A DNA stretch of 64,000 nt from Cantharellus purpuraceus (lineage: Eukaryota > Basidiomycota > Agaricomycetes > Cantharellales > Hydnaceae), in NCBI GenBank assembly GCA_025174535.1, contig JALBUN010000012.1:186001-250000 (forward strand), in the 5' to 3' direction. A model generated the notes under the pieces. That model was given only the letters and a program-made list of their open reading frames with translations. It was not told the origin of the DNA and searched no databases. Positions 46,331-59,291 of the stretch are shown piece after piece (positions within the stretch are counted from its first letter, which is position 1; each line of letters opens with the position of its first letter). Made by a program: the position numbers and the translations under genes.

Positions 46331-49300
46331 TTAGCTTACAGAAGACGTCGCAGGTGCAGCTGCGGACGATGCCTGGGCCACATTAGATCCGGATACGTTT
46401 GGTGACGCGGCCGCAGATGTAGAGCTAGCCACTTCTGTGGTCGAAGCGGCGGAGGACTGTGTCATAAAGCCCGGCGTTGCCGATGACATCATTGACGACG
46501 ACATCATTGACGATACGGCTTGTTTCTGCAATGAGAAAGAGGGTCAATTGACCGCCACTGCACAAGACAATAGACATACGAGAGCAGGTAGAGACAAACC
46601 ACCAAGAGGGCCGAGGCTGAGTGAATAACTAATGAAACAATTCAGCACAATGCAGGTCGGCGATAAACATATACAACTTACGTCGTGGGGACGGAGGGTT
46701 GGAAAATCTTCAGCCATGGAATAGAGTATCCTCCTTTACCGATTCTGAAAGAATACTTCGGCATGAGATTTTAATAGGCATGTCGAATGTGACACGCACT
46801 GGACAGTTTGGGCAGCCGAGATATCAAGCATACCCAATGGTATAATACCGAGGGAATTGAGTGCCCCCTGCGTCAGCAACACATTACCAAACGTCCCACT
46901 ATTTGCAGTGCCTCGAGCGGGAACAACAAAGTTCGTAAATGCTTGGTCAAAGTGCGCAAATATCTCGCCACCGACAGAAGCATCCGCCTGAACGAAATCA
47001 ATGACGAGATCAGCGTCCGTGGGGTTGACTACGTCGAAGTTGATATCGACGAGATTCGTCAGCAGGCTAAGCAAATGATGAGTGCCAACTCGTGTATTCC
47101 TATATCAAGACCTGCCTGTCCAGTGAGATGAAAACATTGATGTGTAATAGTAGCTTCGCGTCGAGGCCTTGGACAAGTAATTAGTAAAGCACAGATGTAT
47201 GATGCGGACCAGATAGTCAATTACCCTTCAAAGATGTTGATAGTGAAACGCCTTCTAGAGCTGGCTGTAGAGAGCCGAAGGGAGAGCTGGCGGAGTCCCC
47301 CTTGATCGTCAATGGGATGTCATTTCCACTGGTCAGGAATGAGGACAGGAAACTTTGTGCAACGGTATCATTGGGATTATTGGGCATATAATGGAACTGA
47401 GCTGGAACGGCATTCTGTCCCGGGACTAAATTGAAAGTCTAACCAGAAATTAATACGACGAGTTTTGTCATTAAAGCAGCGCTCACATCAATTGCGGCAC
47501 GTCCAAGCTACCAAATCACCGTTAGTGAATGGCTATTTTGAATGCTGGAGCTGTAGATGTTACCTGCACTCCATTGAAATCTACCGGTAATGCAATTCCG
47601 GTCGTGAGTAGGCTTATGTTGGATGGGTTTTGAAGAGTTGTTGTGAGGGGTGAAACAACAAATTGATTTCCACCATTACCACCACTTCCAGTGATCGACA
47701 CGTTACTCAAGGCTGTGGCGCCACCGAAGCTGTTGATTCCTTTGACGTTTGACGGCACGTTGAATGGAATACCGGATATACTGTCACGTGTGGGAATCAC
47801 GCTCCGGGACGCAGATTATGACGAACTCACGGCACATCCCCAATGGCTGTATGGCCCACAATGTTTGCAGTTCCTTTCAAAGTGGTATCTGCCGACTGTT
47901 TATCGGTTACTTGTGCAAAGAATGATCCAAAAGCGCCGTTGTCCAACGAGTGCAATGTCTGATTTTCGAAATGAATCACCAGATCGGCCACGTTTCCTGT
48001 CGAGACACCACTGTCTGTTACTATCATGGGCACATTCAACTACGGGGTAAGACGATCAGCGGCAAATTGAACTGGCGAAAGAACACAAACGCACAGCTGC
48101 CGCGTCGGCGCCATTGAATCCAATGGTGATATTCTCGGCCGCCTGCACTACCTTAAGGGAGAAACCAAATGGATTCTGAAAGGTTGCCAAGGTCGTCTTG
48201 GAGCTCGTCAGTGGGTTGAAGTCCTCGCTTTGCTGAGTCAAAACAAGTTCTAGATCTTCAATTGTAATAGAGTCTATAATCTGGTGACAAATAGTACATA
48301 AGCCATTGAAGCACATGAAAATAGATTGGCTGGCCAAACCTTGAATGTTTGACCGGGTAATATAACATTCAATGTCAAAGTCTTGAAAGCTGTGCTTAGC
48401 CAGGACACCGGGTGGCCTTGGCCACTAGGATCCACTGAAACACCTTGGACTTGGAGTGTCTGGTTCTTTCCCTGGAGGAAGTTCGAGAAGAGGACACCAA
48501 TGACATCAAGGTTGCTGCCACTTTGCGGGACAATGCGACCATTAAGGTGTTCCCTTGTTGTGGATTCAGCAGCAAGGAACAAATTATTGGCAGTCAGAGC
48601 TATATTAAACCATTCAGCTTTCAGTAGCAACATGATATGAGCCATACTTACGACCAACGAGCACGCTGTCGAAGAACGAATTAAAGGAGACCGTGCCGAG
48701 CTCGATGCCAAGGTTCCTGAAAAACGAGTTGAGGAAGCGCTAGTAAAAATATTATATGACTGACGCAGGCGAAGGAATCATGCTATCCGTCGAGATCGTG
48801 ATGCCACCAGCAGGATCGTCGGCTGGCAATTTGAAGTTGCTGATAGTGACTCCAGGTAGGCCATTGAAAGCCTTGAAAGAGACCCCCTTCGACAATGAGA
48901 CACCGTCAAAGATAGTGCCAAGGGCTGTGACACGCAATTTATCGGTCGAAATAGTCCAATCGAAACTGGGATTGTGCAACAAGAAAGTGGCAAAATCTGT
49001 GAAACTGTCGAAATGTTGGCTATTAGCTCTGAGTGGGTAGCATCGTGAAAGATACTTACGCCCCGACATCAGTGATCGCCAAATGACCCTGGCTGTTTAG
49101 GAAATTAGATCGTTCTATGCAACATAGAAGTTACTCACGTCTGATAGTTGGGTACACCACTGTTGGCCGCAGCACAAACAGGAGGTAGAGAGATGGTAGC
49201 AATATTTCGACCTTGCCAGTTGACCCTAGAAGTGGCTGAGAATACGCTGAAATGTGGCAGAAGGGTAGCTTACGTGACGGGCTCGACAAAGGTAATCTCG

Positions 49301-52300
49301 GCGTCTAGAGGACCTGTGCCAGTAAGTTGACCATGAAGGGATAGGTCGAATCCCTCATCCGAAATGTTTCTATGAGGGAAACATTAGAATTTTGTGATCG
49401 CCATTGATTGGAAGATTATACGTGATGTTAGCAATGTCAAAGCTTAGCGAGGCTTGATTCACAAGGGTCTGTACAATAGGAGGGGCGACCGCTCCAATTA
49501 AGAACAACGCTGTTCTGTCTGTCTATATAATCACGTCAGTTTTCAGCTTATAAACCAAGCATAAGATACAACGCACAATGGCGGGTACATTGAACTGTTT
49601 GAAAGCTAATTCTGTCTGGAAATCATCCAATCTGACAACAGAATCAACGTCCAGCGTGACTTCAAGACCGGCAAGCGAGTTCAAGATTGCATCATTAACA
49701 TCAAATTGTTTGCCGCTGCGAAGCAAATGTTTGTCAAACATCACAGCACGATTTGACATATGACGACAAACCTGACACATGTGGGTGGATTGGGATCCAC
49801 GGTGGGGACGACCTAGAATGCGTAGGTTAGACATAATGAGGGCACCGAGGGGGCATACGAACAGGCGGATGGAAATTCGGGTTAGAAAGTACAATCTGGA
49901 ACAACTGAGTCAAAGGGCCAAGGTTGACACCCTTCTGCGAGGCCCGAATAGTAAGCAGCTCGATGATTGTGATAGGATCAAGGTTGAACTTCAAAGGAAG
50001 GCTCGGTGAAGTAATATTGGTATGGCCAGAAGCATGAATAGGATTTGAGGAAAGATCCACATGGTCAACGGTCCCTAAATCCAAGAATCAGTGGGAAAGA
50101 AGGTAAAAACCACGGGTAACTGTACCTAGAGTAAAATTTTGAAAGATAGCATTCGCCGTGACAACGAGCAGATTAATGCTCGCTGTGAAAGGGTTCGATA
50201 AGGAGACCGTGGTGGAGGCGATTCCGGTTTTAATAATGTCAACCGGGAATTCAATGTGTGTGGTCGTGATAAGGTTTTGATGTAAAGCTGGGATATCGGC
50301 ATTAAGCTTGATTTGCTCAAGGGCTGGCACCAATGAGTCGACAGCAGTAGTGCCAGAAGAGCCAACGATGACGGTTCCGGATGTAATGCCTTGCAAGAAG
50401 TTCTCTAACAGGGTTGTACCCGCAGATACAGCAGCCCCTTGAGGTTGGTAGTGCACGTCTAGAGGTAAAACGAATGAGAATACGCCTACTCTAAAACGTG
50501 AAGCATTCAGACAGCCCACCTGTCGGGTAGTTGGCGACGCCAGGAATGACCTTCAGGCCGCTCTATAATAGGTGTGTTAAGGGCGGTCACAAACAAAACG
50601 ACGCTATTATTGTCCTCACAATATCAGCTTGACCGATAACCTGGTTTCTATTGATGGGGTTCAGTAAGCATTACACAGTATGACGGAAATTGATACGCAC
50701 TCGAACATCAAGGTGAAGGCGACATCTCCAATGCCAATCGTTAGGTTACTATAAGACACAGTGGGGTATCAGCCGTAAGATAGACGATGTGGATTATAGT
50801 ATGCCAACCTAGGATTCGTGAGGGTCGTTGTAACCTTAATGAGAAGGAAATCTGGGAATCCGTGGTTCACATCAAGGTTTGACACCAAAGCTGGTTTGGT
50901 GTTCAGCCCTTGAAGGCCTGCAATAGTGGTAGACACATCGAAAGTGATATCGGTGAGCTACGGAAGGTCAGCCCGAAGGGTCATGACCAAATTAATAGAT
51001 TAACAGACCGAGAGTGTCCCAATGGCTGTGCTTGCGTCAGTGTTCGCAGAACCTGACAACTCAAATGTCTCCGAAGCAGAGACGGTAGTTTGTTCCAAGA
51101 ATTGTTGGAAGACCGAATGCTTGTCACCGAAGACCGCAAATGGAACATTACTGAAGGTCAAGTGGATAACACGGGCGTTGACGTCTGTATGACTGGGACC
51201 CTTTGGAATGACAAGTTCAGCAAATGACTGGCCTTGTGAAGTCGCCGTGATATTCTGCTCAAGTGCAACGATATCGATAGGGAATGCAAACGGAATCTGG
51301 AACGCGGCGGTAGCCGCGTTGGAACTCGTAGAAGGGTCGTAAGCAGTGGGAGGTGTGAAGTCTAATTCGAGTTGTTCCAGGGTGATAGAGTTGATGACTT
51401 TCAGGGGTCCTTGCGAGGGTAGTACCGTAGACACTTGGAGGCTCTTGATAGCATCGTTGAGCCAAGACACCTATATATGGAAAGTGAATCGGTGCATTTG
51501 GTGCGAATCCAAAAAGGCGATAAACGAACGTCACTAGGGCCAGCGGAATCCCCGACAACAGTAACATCACTTGTCTTGCCGTGGATAAAGTCGGTGAACA
51601 CTTGTGACACTAAAAATTGTTTTAGTTCAAATGCAACATGACATAATGGTGTTCATAGCACACACCTGTTGCCAATCCCGAGGCTGAATCCTGGTGGATC
51701 AAACGGCCTACCAATGGCAGGTTGAAAGTAGCTGAGGCAGGTGTTAGCATACCAACGCCGCAGGTAGACGGTATACGCATACACTGTGGGGCGAGCGTGA
51801 AGCCACTACTTGACGCTGCGGGGCCCAATAGCGTCTGTCCTACAAAGTTGTTAAACCCGATAGAGCTGAGCTGTACTCCCACTTGGGATGGCTGGGTACA
51901 AAGGGGACATCAGTGCGACCACCAAGTCTGCCAGGGTACCACGCACGTTCGTAACCGTGGTCTGAAGGGTAAGATGAACACCTCCAGCAGGGTCGTTGGA
52001 AGGAAGATCGAAAGAATTGATAACGACGCCGTTCTTCAGATTGTTTATGCCCTTGAGTGTGACAGACTTCTTAGTTAGAGTGACACCCGGAACGACGATG
52101 CCTAGTAGAGATCAATACAACACACTAAGTCATGCAACCAAACATACCAAGAGCAGAGACAGACAGGTTCTCTCCCGTAATGTCCCACACAAAGTTCTCT
52201 TGTGTTAAGAGGGCCTGTATGTTGATGAGCACTCCAGTATACATAAAGTAATTGAGACATCATTACCTTGGTGAAGGAGGTGAGCTGGTTGACATCTGCG

Positions 52301-55300
52301 ACTTTGAAAGGCGCCGAAACATCAAGCTGAGCACCGACATCACCTTAGAAGTACATAATAAGATTTTGATACACTTATACACCAACGTTGTTTATACACA
52401 CCTGTAACCTGAACCTTCGGGATGGCAATGCTACCCAATGCCTGTCCCTGCCAAGAGATAGTAAGACCCTGAGGGAACTCTATCTCGGCATCAACTAAAG
52501 AGAGGCTGAGCCAAGAAACAGCTATTGAAATATCGTCACGCACATGGACCAGCGTTGGTGATTGACCCCGTGAGTAGCGTATCTGTTATGCCAAAGATCA
52601 ATACAAGCGACTTTGAAATTTAAAATGCAACTTACCGAAGGCAGTCTGCTGTGGGTTGGTGATGAGGACGGTATCAATCCTGGACTCCTGTTAGTACAAA
52701 AGCAAGCAGCAGATGAAAATCAAAAATACCCCAAGGCGGCACCAGTGATGATCTTCTGAACAATAGGCTGCGCGAGGATGGGCAGCAGCAGGTTCAGACT
52801 CTGATCAGTGGCGACCGGAACGGCAAGCTGCGTGAAGTCCAACGTCGTTGGATAGTCACCTGGTCCCTCGTTGGATGCTGCGCAGCTCACGAGTGTCAAA
52901 GCAAAACTCACCAATGGACACTGAGGAACTCAGAATGATATCCGCCTGCAACTGCTTGAAGGCAGTATTTACGAAGGTTGGGAGATCGAATCCGCTACGC
53001 AGGGGGTGTTAGAGCGAAACTGTGAGACAAGAGGATGCTACCGCACGTGAAGATGTTGCCTCTCTTTCCATGCGCACTGTGTGGGATCGGAGTTCCGTCG
53101 TCATTCGTACTCGGAACATAGCTATAACCTCCCAGAGCCACGATCTGATCGATTTGAGCAGTTCCTTCGCCTGCCTGGACAGCGAGACGGCGGAGAAGGG
53201 TGAAAATAGTTGGGGGATCGAAGTTCAGATTCAGCTCAAGCGTCGGTGATGTAGTCGTCGAATGACCACCAGCGGGAAAGTTTGTGGAGGTCTGGATGGT
53301 GCCAAGATTAAGGCCGTGCGACATTACTGTTGAGTTGATGTTCGTGATGACCAAACCCGAGCTGAAGGGGTTTTTGAGGTCTACAGTTACGTGCGTAATA
53401 TTGTTCTGTTTCCCAGTGGTATCGAGAACTGGGGACCAAGGATAAGTCGGATAAGAATCGCATGGAGTATGCATACGCACCCTTAAGAGTGCTACTTTGA
53501 AGAAGGCTAGATTTCAACGCAGGGAGTGTGGTGCTGATATTAAGACTCTCGAAAGCTTGGAGCAGGGATGTAACAGCGGTACTCCCGCTATATCCCGCAA
53601 TTTGCAGCACGACGTCCGTACCACCAACAAACTCATTTAGTGTCTGCAAGCCTTGCGGACTCTCGTTAGGCTGAGAGATAGAGCGACATCAGCTGAGAAA
53701 CTTTAAGTGTCTATAGTTTCCACAACGAACCACAAACGCGCTTGTAGCTGCCAACGTGTTGTTTCCCATGGCCAAGGAGAGATTTGGGAGCAAAGTCGTT
53801 CCAATGACCGCGCCATTTCGTAACAATTGCAGGGCTGAGTAGAGAAGCTCCACTGAGCAAGCGTGAGGGAGGATTCCATGGAGACTCACTCAAATCGCCC
53901 GTGTTCAGATTCAGACTTGAAGGGTTAGCGATCGACACTAATCAGTCAACATAAGCATCATAGCCCGCCCCCCGTCAATACTTGATACCTACCATTGATG
54001 TTCAGATTGATATGTTCGCTTGTTCCACCCATAACGTCCACTCCATCAATTACGGTGCTCCCTCGGAGACCTCGCAGCCCGTCCAAGGAAGAAGTAACAT
54101 CGAAATTGATCGGGTCGAGTACGATCTGACCGAGGCTCAAGTTCGTCACGGCACGAGAATGGCCCACCAGTTGAAAGCTTGCAACGCTACACGAAAGCAA
54201 AACGAATTTCAACAAATTGCTCCATCCCTGGCACTGACGCGCGGAACTCACTTTGAATCCGTCAGCTCCTGGTCTGGAGTCAACTGGCTTTAGCGGAGTG
54301 GTACATCTAAGAAAGATAATGGACTCACTGAATGCCGCAAAGAGCTCATGGCCAGTACTTGGGACCTGCAGAGGACTCTGTGCGAGTGTGATGTTGATGT
54401 TTCCCTGAGTATCATTCGGACCTAGGACCTGCACTGAGGACGTTGATGCCCCAATTGGCTGAAGGCAGCGTTGATGAATTATTGTACGCTTTGAAAGTAA
54501 GATAACAAACCGTGGACAAGTTCGCCACAACAGATCCATTCTGCATGATCGCGAATGAATTGGCGATCTCACCAATGCTAAGATTAAACCCAAACGGCAA
54601 CTCTACAAGATTCAAAGGAGTTACACAGTCAGCTTGCCCCCGTCGAACTCTGGCAAACTCAACACGTACGAAGACCAGCATGGACGGCGTTGCTCGTCGT
54701 GATCGGATTCCACGACGTGTCTGGCGTAAACGACAGATTCAAGAATCCGATATTAATCGCATTAATGGGGTTTATAGGCGCAGGGGGTATGAACGGGACG
54801 TTCAGCTTGAGTTTAGTGAGGCCTGCGGAGAGCCATGAGATCTCACTCCCATCAGACTGTCTTGTGGACACGCCCTGGGCGACGACGTTGGAAAGGTCGC
54901 TGTTCAGGTACCTAGTGAAGAGGTCGCCAACGACGTTCAAGTTGTTTGGGTCAGTCTGTGGGATGAGGCGGCCACCCAATACGATGTTGTTTGGACCGGG
55001 GGACTAACGCGAAACAAGTTGAGGTGAGCCCGAAACTGTGGAAGGGGGAGGAGGTGTATACGTACGATAGCGCTGTTTTTGCCGACGCCTTGACCCAGGT
55101 AGACGTCCCGATAGGTCAAGTTCAAGACTATGGTCCCAAGGTCGACTTGGAAAGGACTAGTGATAAAGCGATGAGATGGTAGTAATAGGAGATCTGCATA
55201 AGCGCTATACCTCGAGTTGTTCAAGCCAGTCACGGCATTGAACGCGATCCCCCCTGCAGGGTCATCTTGAGGAAGCTAGACAATACGCGTGAGCCCTGAT

Positions 55301-56483
55301 TCTAATATATAAGAATCAGGATCGCACCTGGAAATCAACTAGCTTGACTTTTCCATTAAAGTTGTCGATACCTATACAGTGTCATCTATTAGCAATCCTC
55401 AATGTGAGTCAACACACGCACCGTTAAGCGTCGTGTCTTTGGAAAAGCGTAATCCCTTTGCCTGAGGAAATTTAACCGCATTCACCTTCAGATTGTTACT
55501 CGTAAGACGCCATGTAAAGTTTTGCTGCGTGATCAGCGCGCCAGCGAACTCGCCAAAAGCTGCTTGATCATCAATCATGAACGTGGTGGTCTGGTTAATG
55601 ATGGCACGCTTGGTCTTGGCCTTTGCTGTCAGTGGGGAAAATGACATATGTCCGATGTGAATGGCGGTTTGGTTGTCTTTTGTGCCATTTAGCCATGCCA
55701 CCTACAGGAATATGAACGGAGAGGAGAATAGGATACAAGGAAAGTGCGTACTTGGATGGGTTCGGTAAATTGGATCTTGGCATTGAAAATGCCAGTGTGT
55801 GCGACCTTGACAAGTCACACGGATGAGCATATACGGACGGCGAGAGAACGACGTGTGGACTTACGAAGCCTTGCAAGTTCAACTGGAACCTAGACAAGGC
55901 GCGTCAGACCGATACACAAGATGAACAGAAAGGAAAAAACGTACGACCCGTTGGTTGGCTGAATGATAGCAGCCGTGTCAATGTTTATGGAGGTGCGGTT
56001 GACGATGAGCTGTGCGAGCGCAGCAACGACAGGGAACAAGAACACGAAAAGTATGACGATGCCGAGCACCGAGCCGATGACCTGAATAATGATCCATTTG
56101 CGCGTCTTGTACCAAGGCGTTTGGGGCGTTTGAGGCGTATTTGCCGCTGTTGCGCCCGTTGTCTCTGTTGCGCCTGGTGCACCGGTTGCAGCCGCGGCAG
56201 CACCCGCGTTAGCACCCGCATTAGCACCTTCCTGCTCTTGCGCCTGATTTTCAGCTCCAAAGCCGGCGGGTACATCGCCACTGTCTGAAAGCAAAGAAAA
56301 CGCGTGAAAAGGGTATAAAAAACGCGTGAAAGCGGTGGGAAGGGGCCGCATATACATGTGATTCCACTCACCTGCCAAAAATATCTGAGATGGGTGTGCG
56401 CTTGCGAGCTCACCATAAGCAACGTCGTAAACGCCACTGCTACGTCTGGCATGCTCTCTCATCTCAGGCTCTGGACTGGCCAT
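46331..56483 (-). CDS. Giant single-pass membrane protein with three long DUF3712 modules
   Basis: PF12505/DUF3712 proteins are fungal, membrane-anchored and of unknown function. I read one gene of more than 40 small exons from MASPEPEMREHARRSSGVYD at 56483 to an Ala/Ser-rich end at 46331. A cytosolic, Ala/Thr/Pro-rich N-terminus precedes one membrane helix (KWIIIQVIGSVLGIVILFVF, about 56090-56030). The ectodomain is a module used three times, beginning with LAQLIVNRTSINIDTAAI (about 56,000), LAQPIVQKIITGAALGIDTV (about 52,750) and APPIVQTLVNQASLSFDIAN (about 49,470). Each contains the marker DDPAGGI or NDPAGGV (about 55,260, 51,985 and 48,810) and similar later blocks. Each module has a W-x-G strand (VAWLNG, ISWQGQ, VNWQGR) and several Asn-x-Thr sites. 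The C-terminus is SSMMSSSMMSS-rich without an obvious GPI signal. Two adjacent genes cannot be excluded. Confidence 0.75.
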
Positions 56484-57407
56484 GGCGGGGAAGGTCAGAG
56501 TGGAAGAGATCGGGGCAAAGTCTTTTTAAGCGCAAGGGAGGGGTTTCTTAACCCCACGGGGGCGCCAGAAGAGGCCTAGCGAGCCAGACTCGGAAGTACT
56601 AACTTGATGGACATAGGGATCACATGGCACCGTAGCTAGATGGGTGATGGCCCTCTTGACCATTTGCAGCCGGCAACCGCAAACTGGCTCCATCACAGCA
56701 TCATAGCACAAGAATAAGTCGCTTCTGAAAAAATGGCGTTGAGAAGAGATCTTGTTTTGTGAAACAGACGCCATTCTTGAACTCGAACCCGATGAAGTAT
56801 TTGGGCACAGCCACTGACTCCGCGGTGCTCTATTGTTTCCAATGGGCGTCTTTCCGGCATACATGACATCAGGAGCCGATCAACTAACATTAACAAACAA
56901 ATTGACAGAATATTAAAAGAGGAAACATCAGTAGAACCCGGCACACGACAGTATTCACCACGCATTCCATAAACGCTCACAGTGGGTCGCACCCAAAGCA
57001 GAAACAGCATGGGAAAAAAAAAAAATAGCGCTAGCAGCGTCCGAGACAAGCGATGATCGACGCTCAAGGTGGGAGTGGTCAGGCGGTCACCACGCAAGAC
57101 AGCCTAGTGGTAGCTTCGCTCGGTACATATCCAGAACTCCTCTACATGCAGGTGGCGCCGATCAACCAAAAATAACACAGGCAGATTTATCATTTTTATG
57201 TTTTTAAAGGGGATGATGAAAGCACAGTAGTACCCAGTACACACAACAGTATTCACTACGCAATACCAGAAAGAAACTTCGCGAGTATCGCGCGGCAGAC
57301 GGACAGCAGAAACACGAGGATGAAGACAAGGAAGTAGCACGAGAACTTGGGTGCATCCCGAACGGGCGATGATCGATGTTCGAGATGGGGAAAGGGTCAG
57401 CTGATGG
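56484..57407. other. Intergenic region with duplicated 3' end of the neighbouring gene
   Basis: The segment of about 290-300 bp covering the last codons and 3' flank of the gene at 57408-58340 occurs again directly downstream. At 57104-57160 the minus strand reads HVEEFWICTERSYH and stop, echoing HVEEFWIPTKST and stop at 57408. The flanks ending near 56890 and 57180 also correspond (GATCATCG and TGTTTCTGCT blocks). An A12 run sits at 57014. No separate gene is supported here. Confidence 0.6.
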
Positions 57408-58340
57408 TCAGGTAGACTTGGTCGGTATCCAGAACTCCTCTACGTGCCCATTGACTGGAGTCGTTCGCGCGACCGACCCGGTTCCATCAGATGTCGACGA
57501 TTCCGCTCTCGTGTGCGCCGGCATTCGAGGGCGCTTCGCCCTCGTCGAGTATCCTGTCGGAGGGCTTGCCTCGTTCGCCAGAGGAGGAGGCATCGCATCG
57601 CCACCGTCTATTTCTACATCTGCTTTCTCTCTCGCCTTCCTCGATCGTTTGGTGGCCGGATACGCACTTTCTCCATCGGCGTCTTGCTGCGCAGGTCCTC
57701 TCCTCCGTTTTCCGGCTGCAGCACCGCGTCGTCGCTTGGGGGGGCTTGGCTTCTCTGGCGTGACCGTGGTCATGCTCGCCATGCCTTCCGTGTCCCGTAT
57801 CTTCGGTGCGGGTCGTCGCGTGCGGGACGAGCTGCGCCTTCCAAGCTCCATAGGAGGCACTGCGAGGTGAGAGGTGACACTGGTGGAACTTGTACTGCTC
57901 TTCAACGGCGGTTTGGAGGTGTTGGGACGCGACAAGGGGTGGTAAAGGGGACGGGGAGGACGTGGGATCCTCACAGGTCGATATGTTACAGGGATTATTC
58001 GCGTCGCACGTTGCGTAGGCTCAGGATGGATGTCCTTAGTAATGGAAATAGTGTCTGTTGCAGACCCTTTTGCCGCGATCGCCACCACAGACGACGACGC
58101 TGTGGCTGACAGCGCGATACTACGCGAGGCGGCAGCTGCAGCTGCCGCCTCGAACTCTAATGCCGTGTTACGCACAAGCAGACCGACATCTACAACGCCA
58201 CTGCCTGGTGACTGGTAGGTGACAACAGGTTTACGCTTACGCGTGGACGGGGCGGGTGGCTGGGCGTAGGACTGCGAAAGCAAGTCCTTGGAAGGAATAG
58301 GGAAGTGGGTGGGGTGACTAAGGAGAGTGACTCCCTCCAT
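57408..58340 (-). CDS. Hypothetical basic, low-complexity, probably nuclear protein
   Basis: Not recognised. 310 residues in one open exon, MEGVTLLSHPTHFPIPSKDL to HVEEFWIPTKST. It has many short basic clusters that could be nuclear localisation signals (TRKRKP, PPKRRRGAAAGKRRRG, ATKRSRKAREK, TRAKRPRMP), an Ala8-type run encoded by GC-rich triplets at about residues 63-72, and Ser/Pro/Thr-rich linkers. No folded domain is visible. The terminal HVEEFWIP motif is duplicated downstream with the 3' flank. An upstream exon may exist, because an acceptor-like TTACAG lies just upstream of the ATG on the coding strand. Confidence 0.65.
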   Translation of the reverse strand: MEGVTLLSHPTHFPIPSKDLLSQSYAQPPAPSTRKRKPVVTYQSPGSGVVDVGLLVRNTALEFEAAAAAAASRSIALSATASSSVVAIAAKGSATDTISITKDIHPEPTQRATRIIPVTYRPVRIPRPPRPLYHPLSRPNTSKPPLKSSTSSTSVTSHLAVPPMELGRRSSSRTRRPAPKIRDTEGMASMTTVTPEKPSPPKRRRGAAAGKRRRGPAQQDADGESAYPATKRSRKAREKADVEIDGGDAMPPPLANEASPPTGYSTRAKRPRMPAHTRAESSTSDGTGSVARTTPVNGHVEEFWIPTKST

Positions 58341-59291
58341 CGTGTAAATCTGCCACGGCGACGTTCAATGAGTAAGTTGGCAACAACTACCAGCATTAGA
58401 GCGTGACGTGAAATGAGGACTTACAGATCTTGGCTTGTCTATAGTCCTGCTGGGGATGTACAAGACGCCGTGGAGCGCTGTGGGAGTGCGCTGGCGGGCA
58501 ACGTAGCACGCAGCAGTGTGGACTATGCGAGCTTCAGTAATCTGCACGCCGCCTTCCTGGCAGCAGACGCCCGCCCTCCTCTCTCCCGCATCCGGTAGCA
58601 CGTGCAGCGAGATGACATAACGGCTTACCATCTAGTTATCTAAGCACGGTTAGGTAATCAACATCCTTCCTTGCGTATACAGGGCGTACACTCGGAAGCA
58701 GTTCAATGGATCCAACTTTATATCATCGAGGCCCTGAGCGCTGGGCACAGAAGCCCTTGTTCATACCTCGCCTGATGCATGGCACCGGCGATGCACACCT
58801 GTTCCGCCTTCTTCTCAGTGTTCTTTTACTCCAATACTATGACGCAGCGGTCACCAGGTCTCTGTGAATCAAACTAAGCTCACTTTGAGCTTCGGTGCGT
58901 TCTATGTGGATGATGGATCCTTCTCCTGTCTGCCTTCCTTCTTCACACAAATTTCACGTGCAAAGAAGCTACAGTACCTGTATCCATTAATTGTTTCCAA
59001 GCCCACACACATATCTTTTCAGGATCAAGCAGCAGCTTTCAAGCGCCCCAAGTTTCAAGCTTCAATGCCAGGGGACAACCCGCATGCCCGCTTGCTGCAA
59101 ATATGATGCCTATTCACGCTCCATTCTCCAGTTGATGATATATTCATCTAGATTGACTTCATAAACAGCTTCTCAACGACTCATTCAATTCAAATTCCGT
59201 CCGCGGTCATGAGTGCGCTCGACTGCGCGACGTGCGAAACCGGAGTCCCTTTTGAGAAAATTTTATCGTTTTCCAGGCTTTACTTCATATC

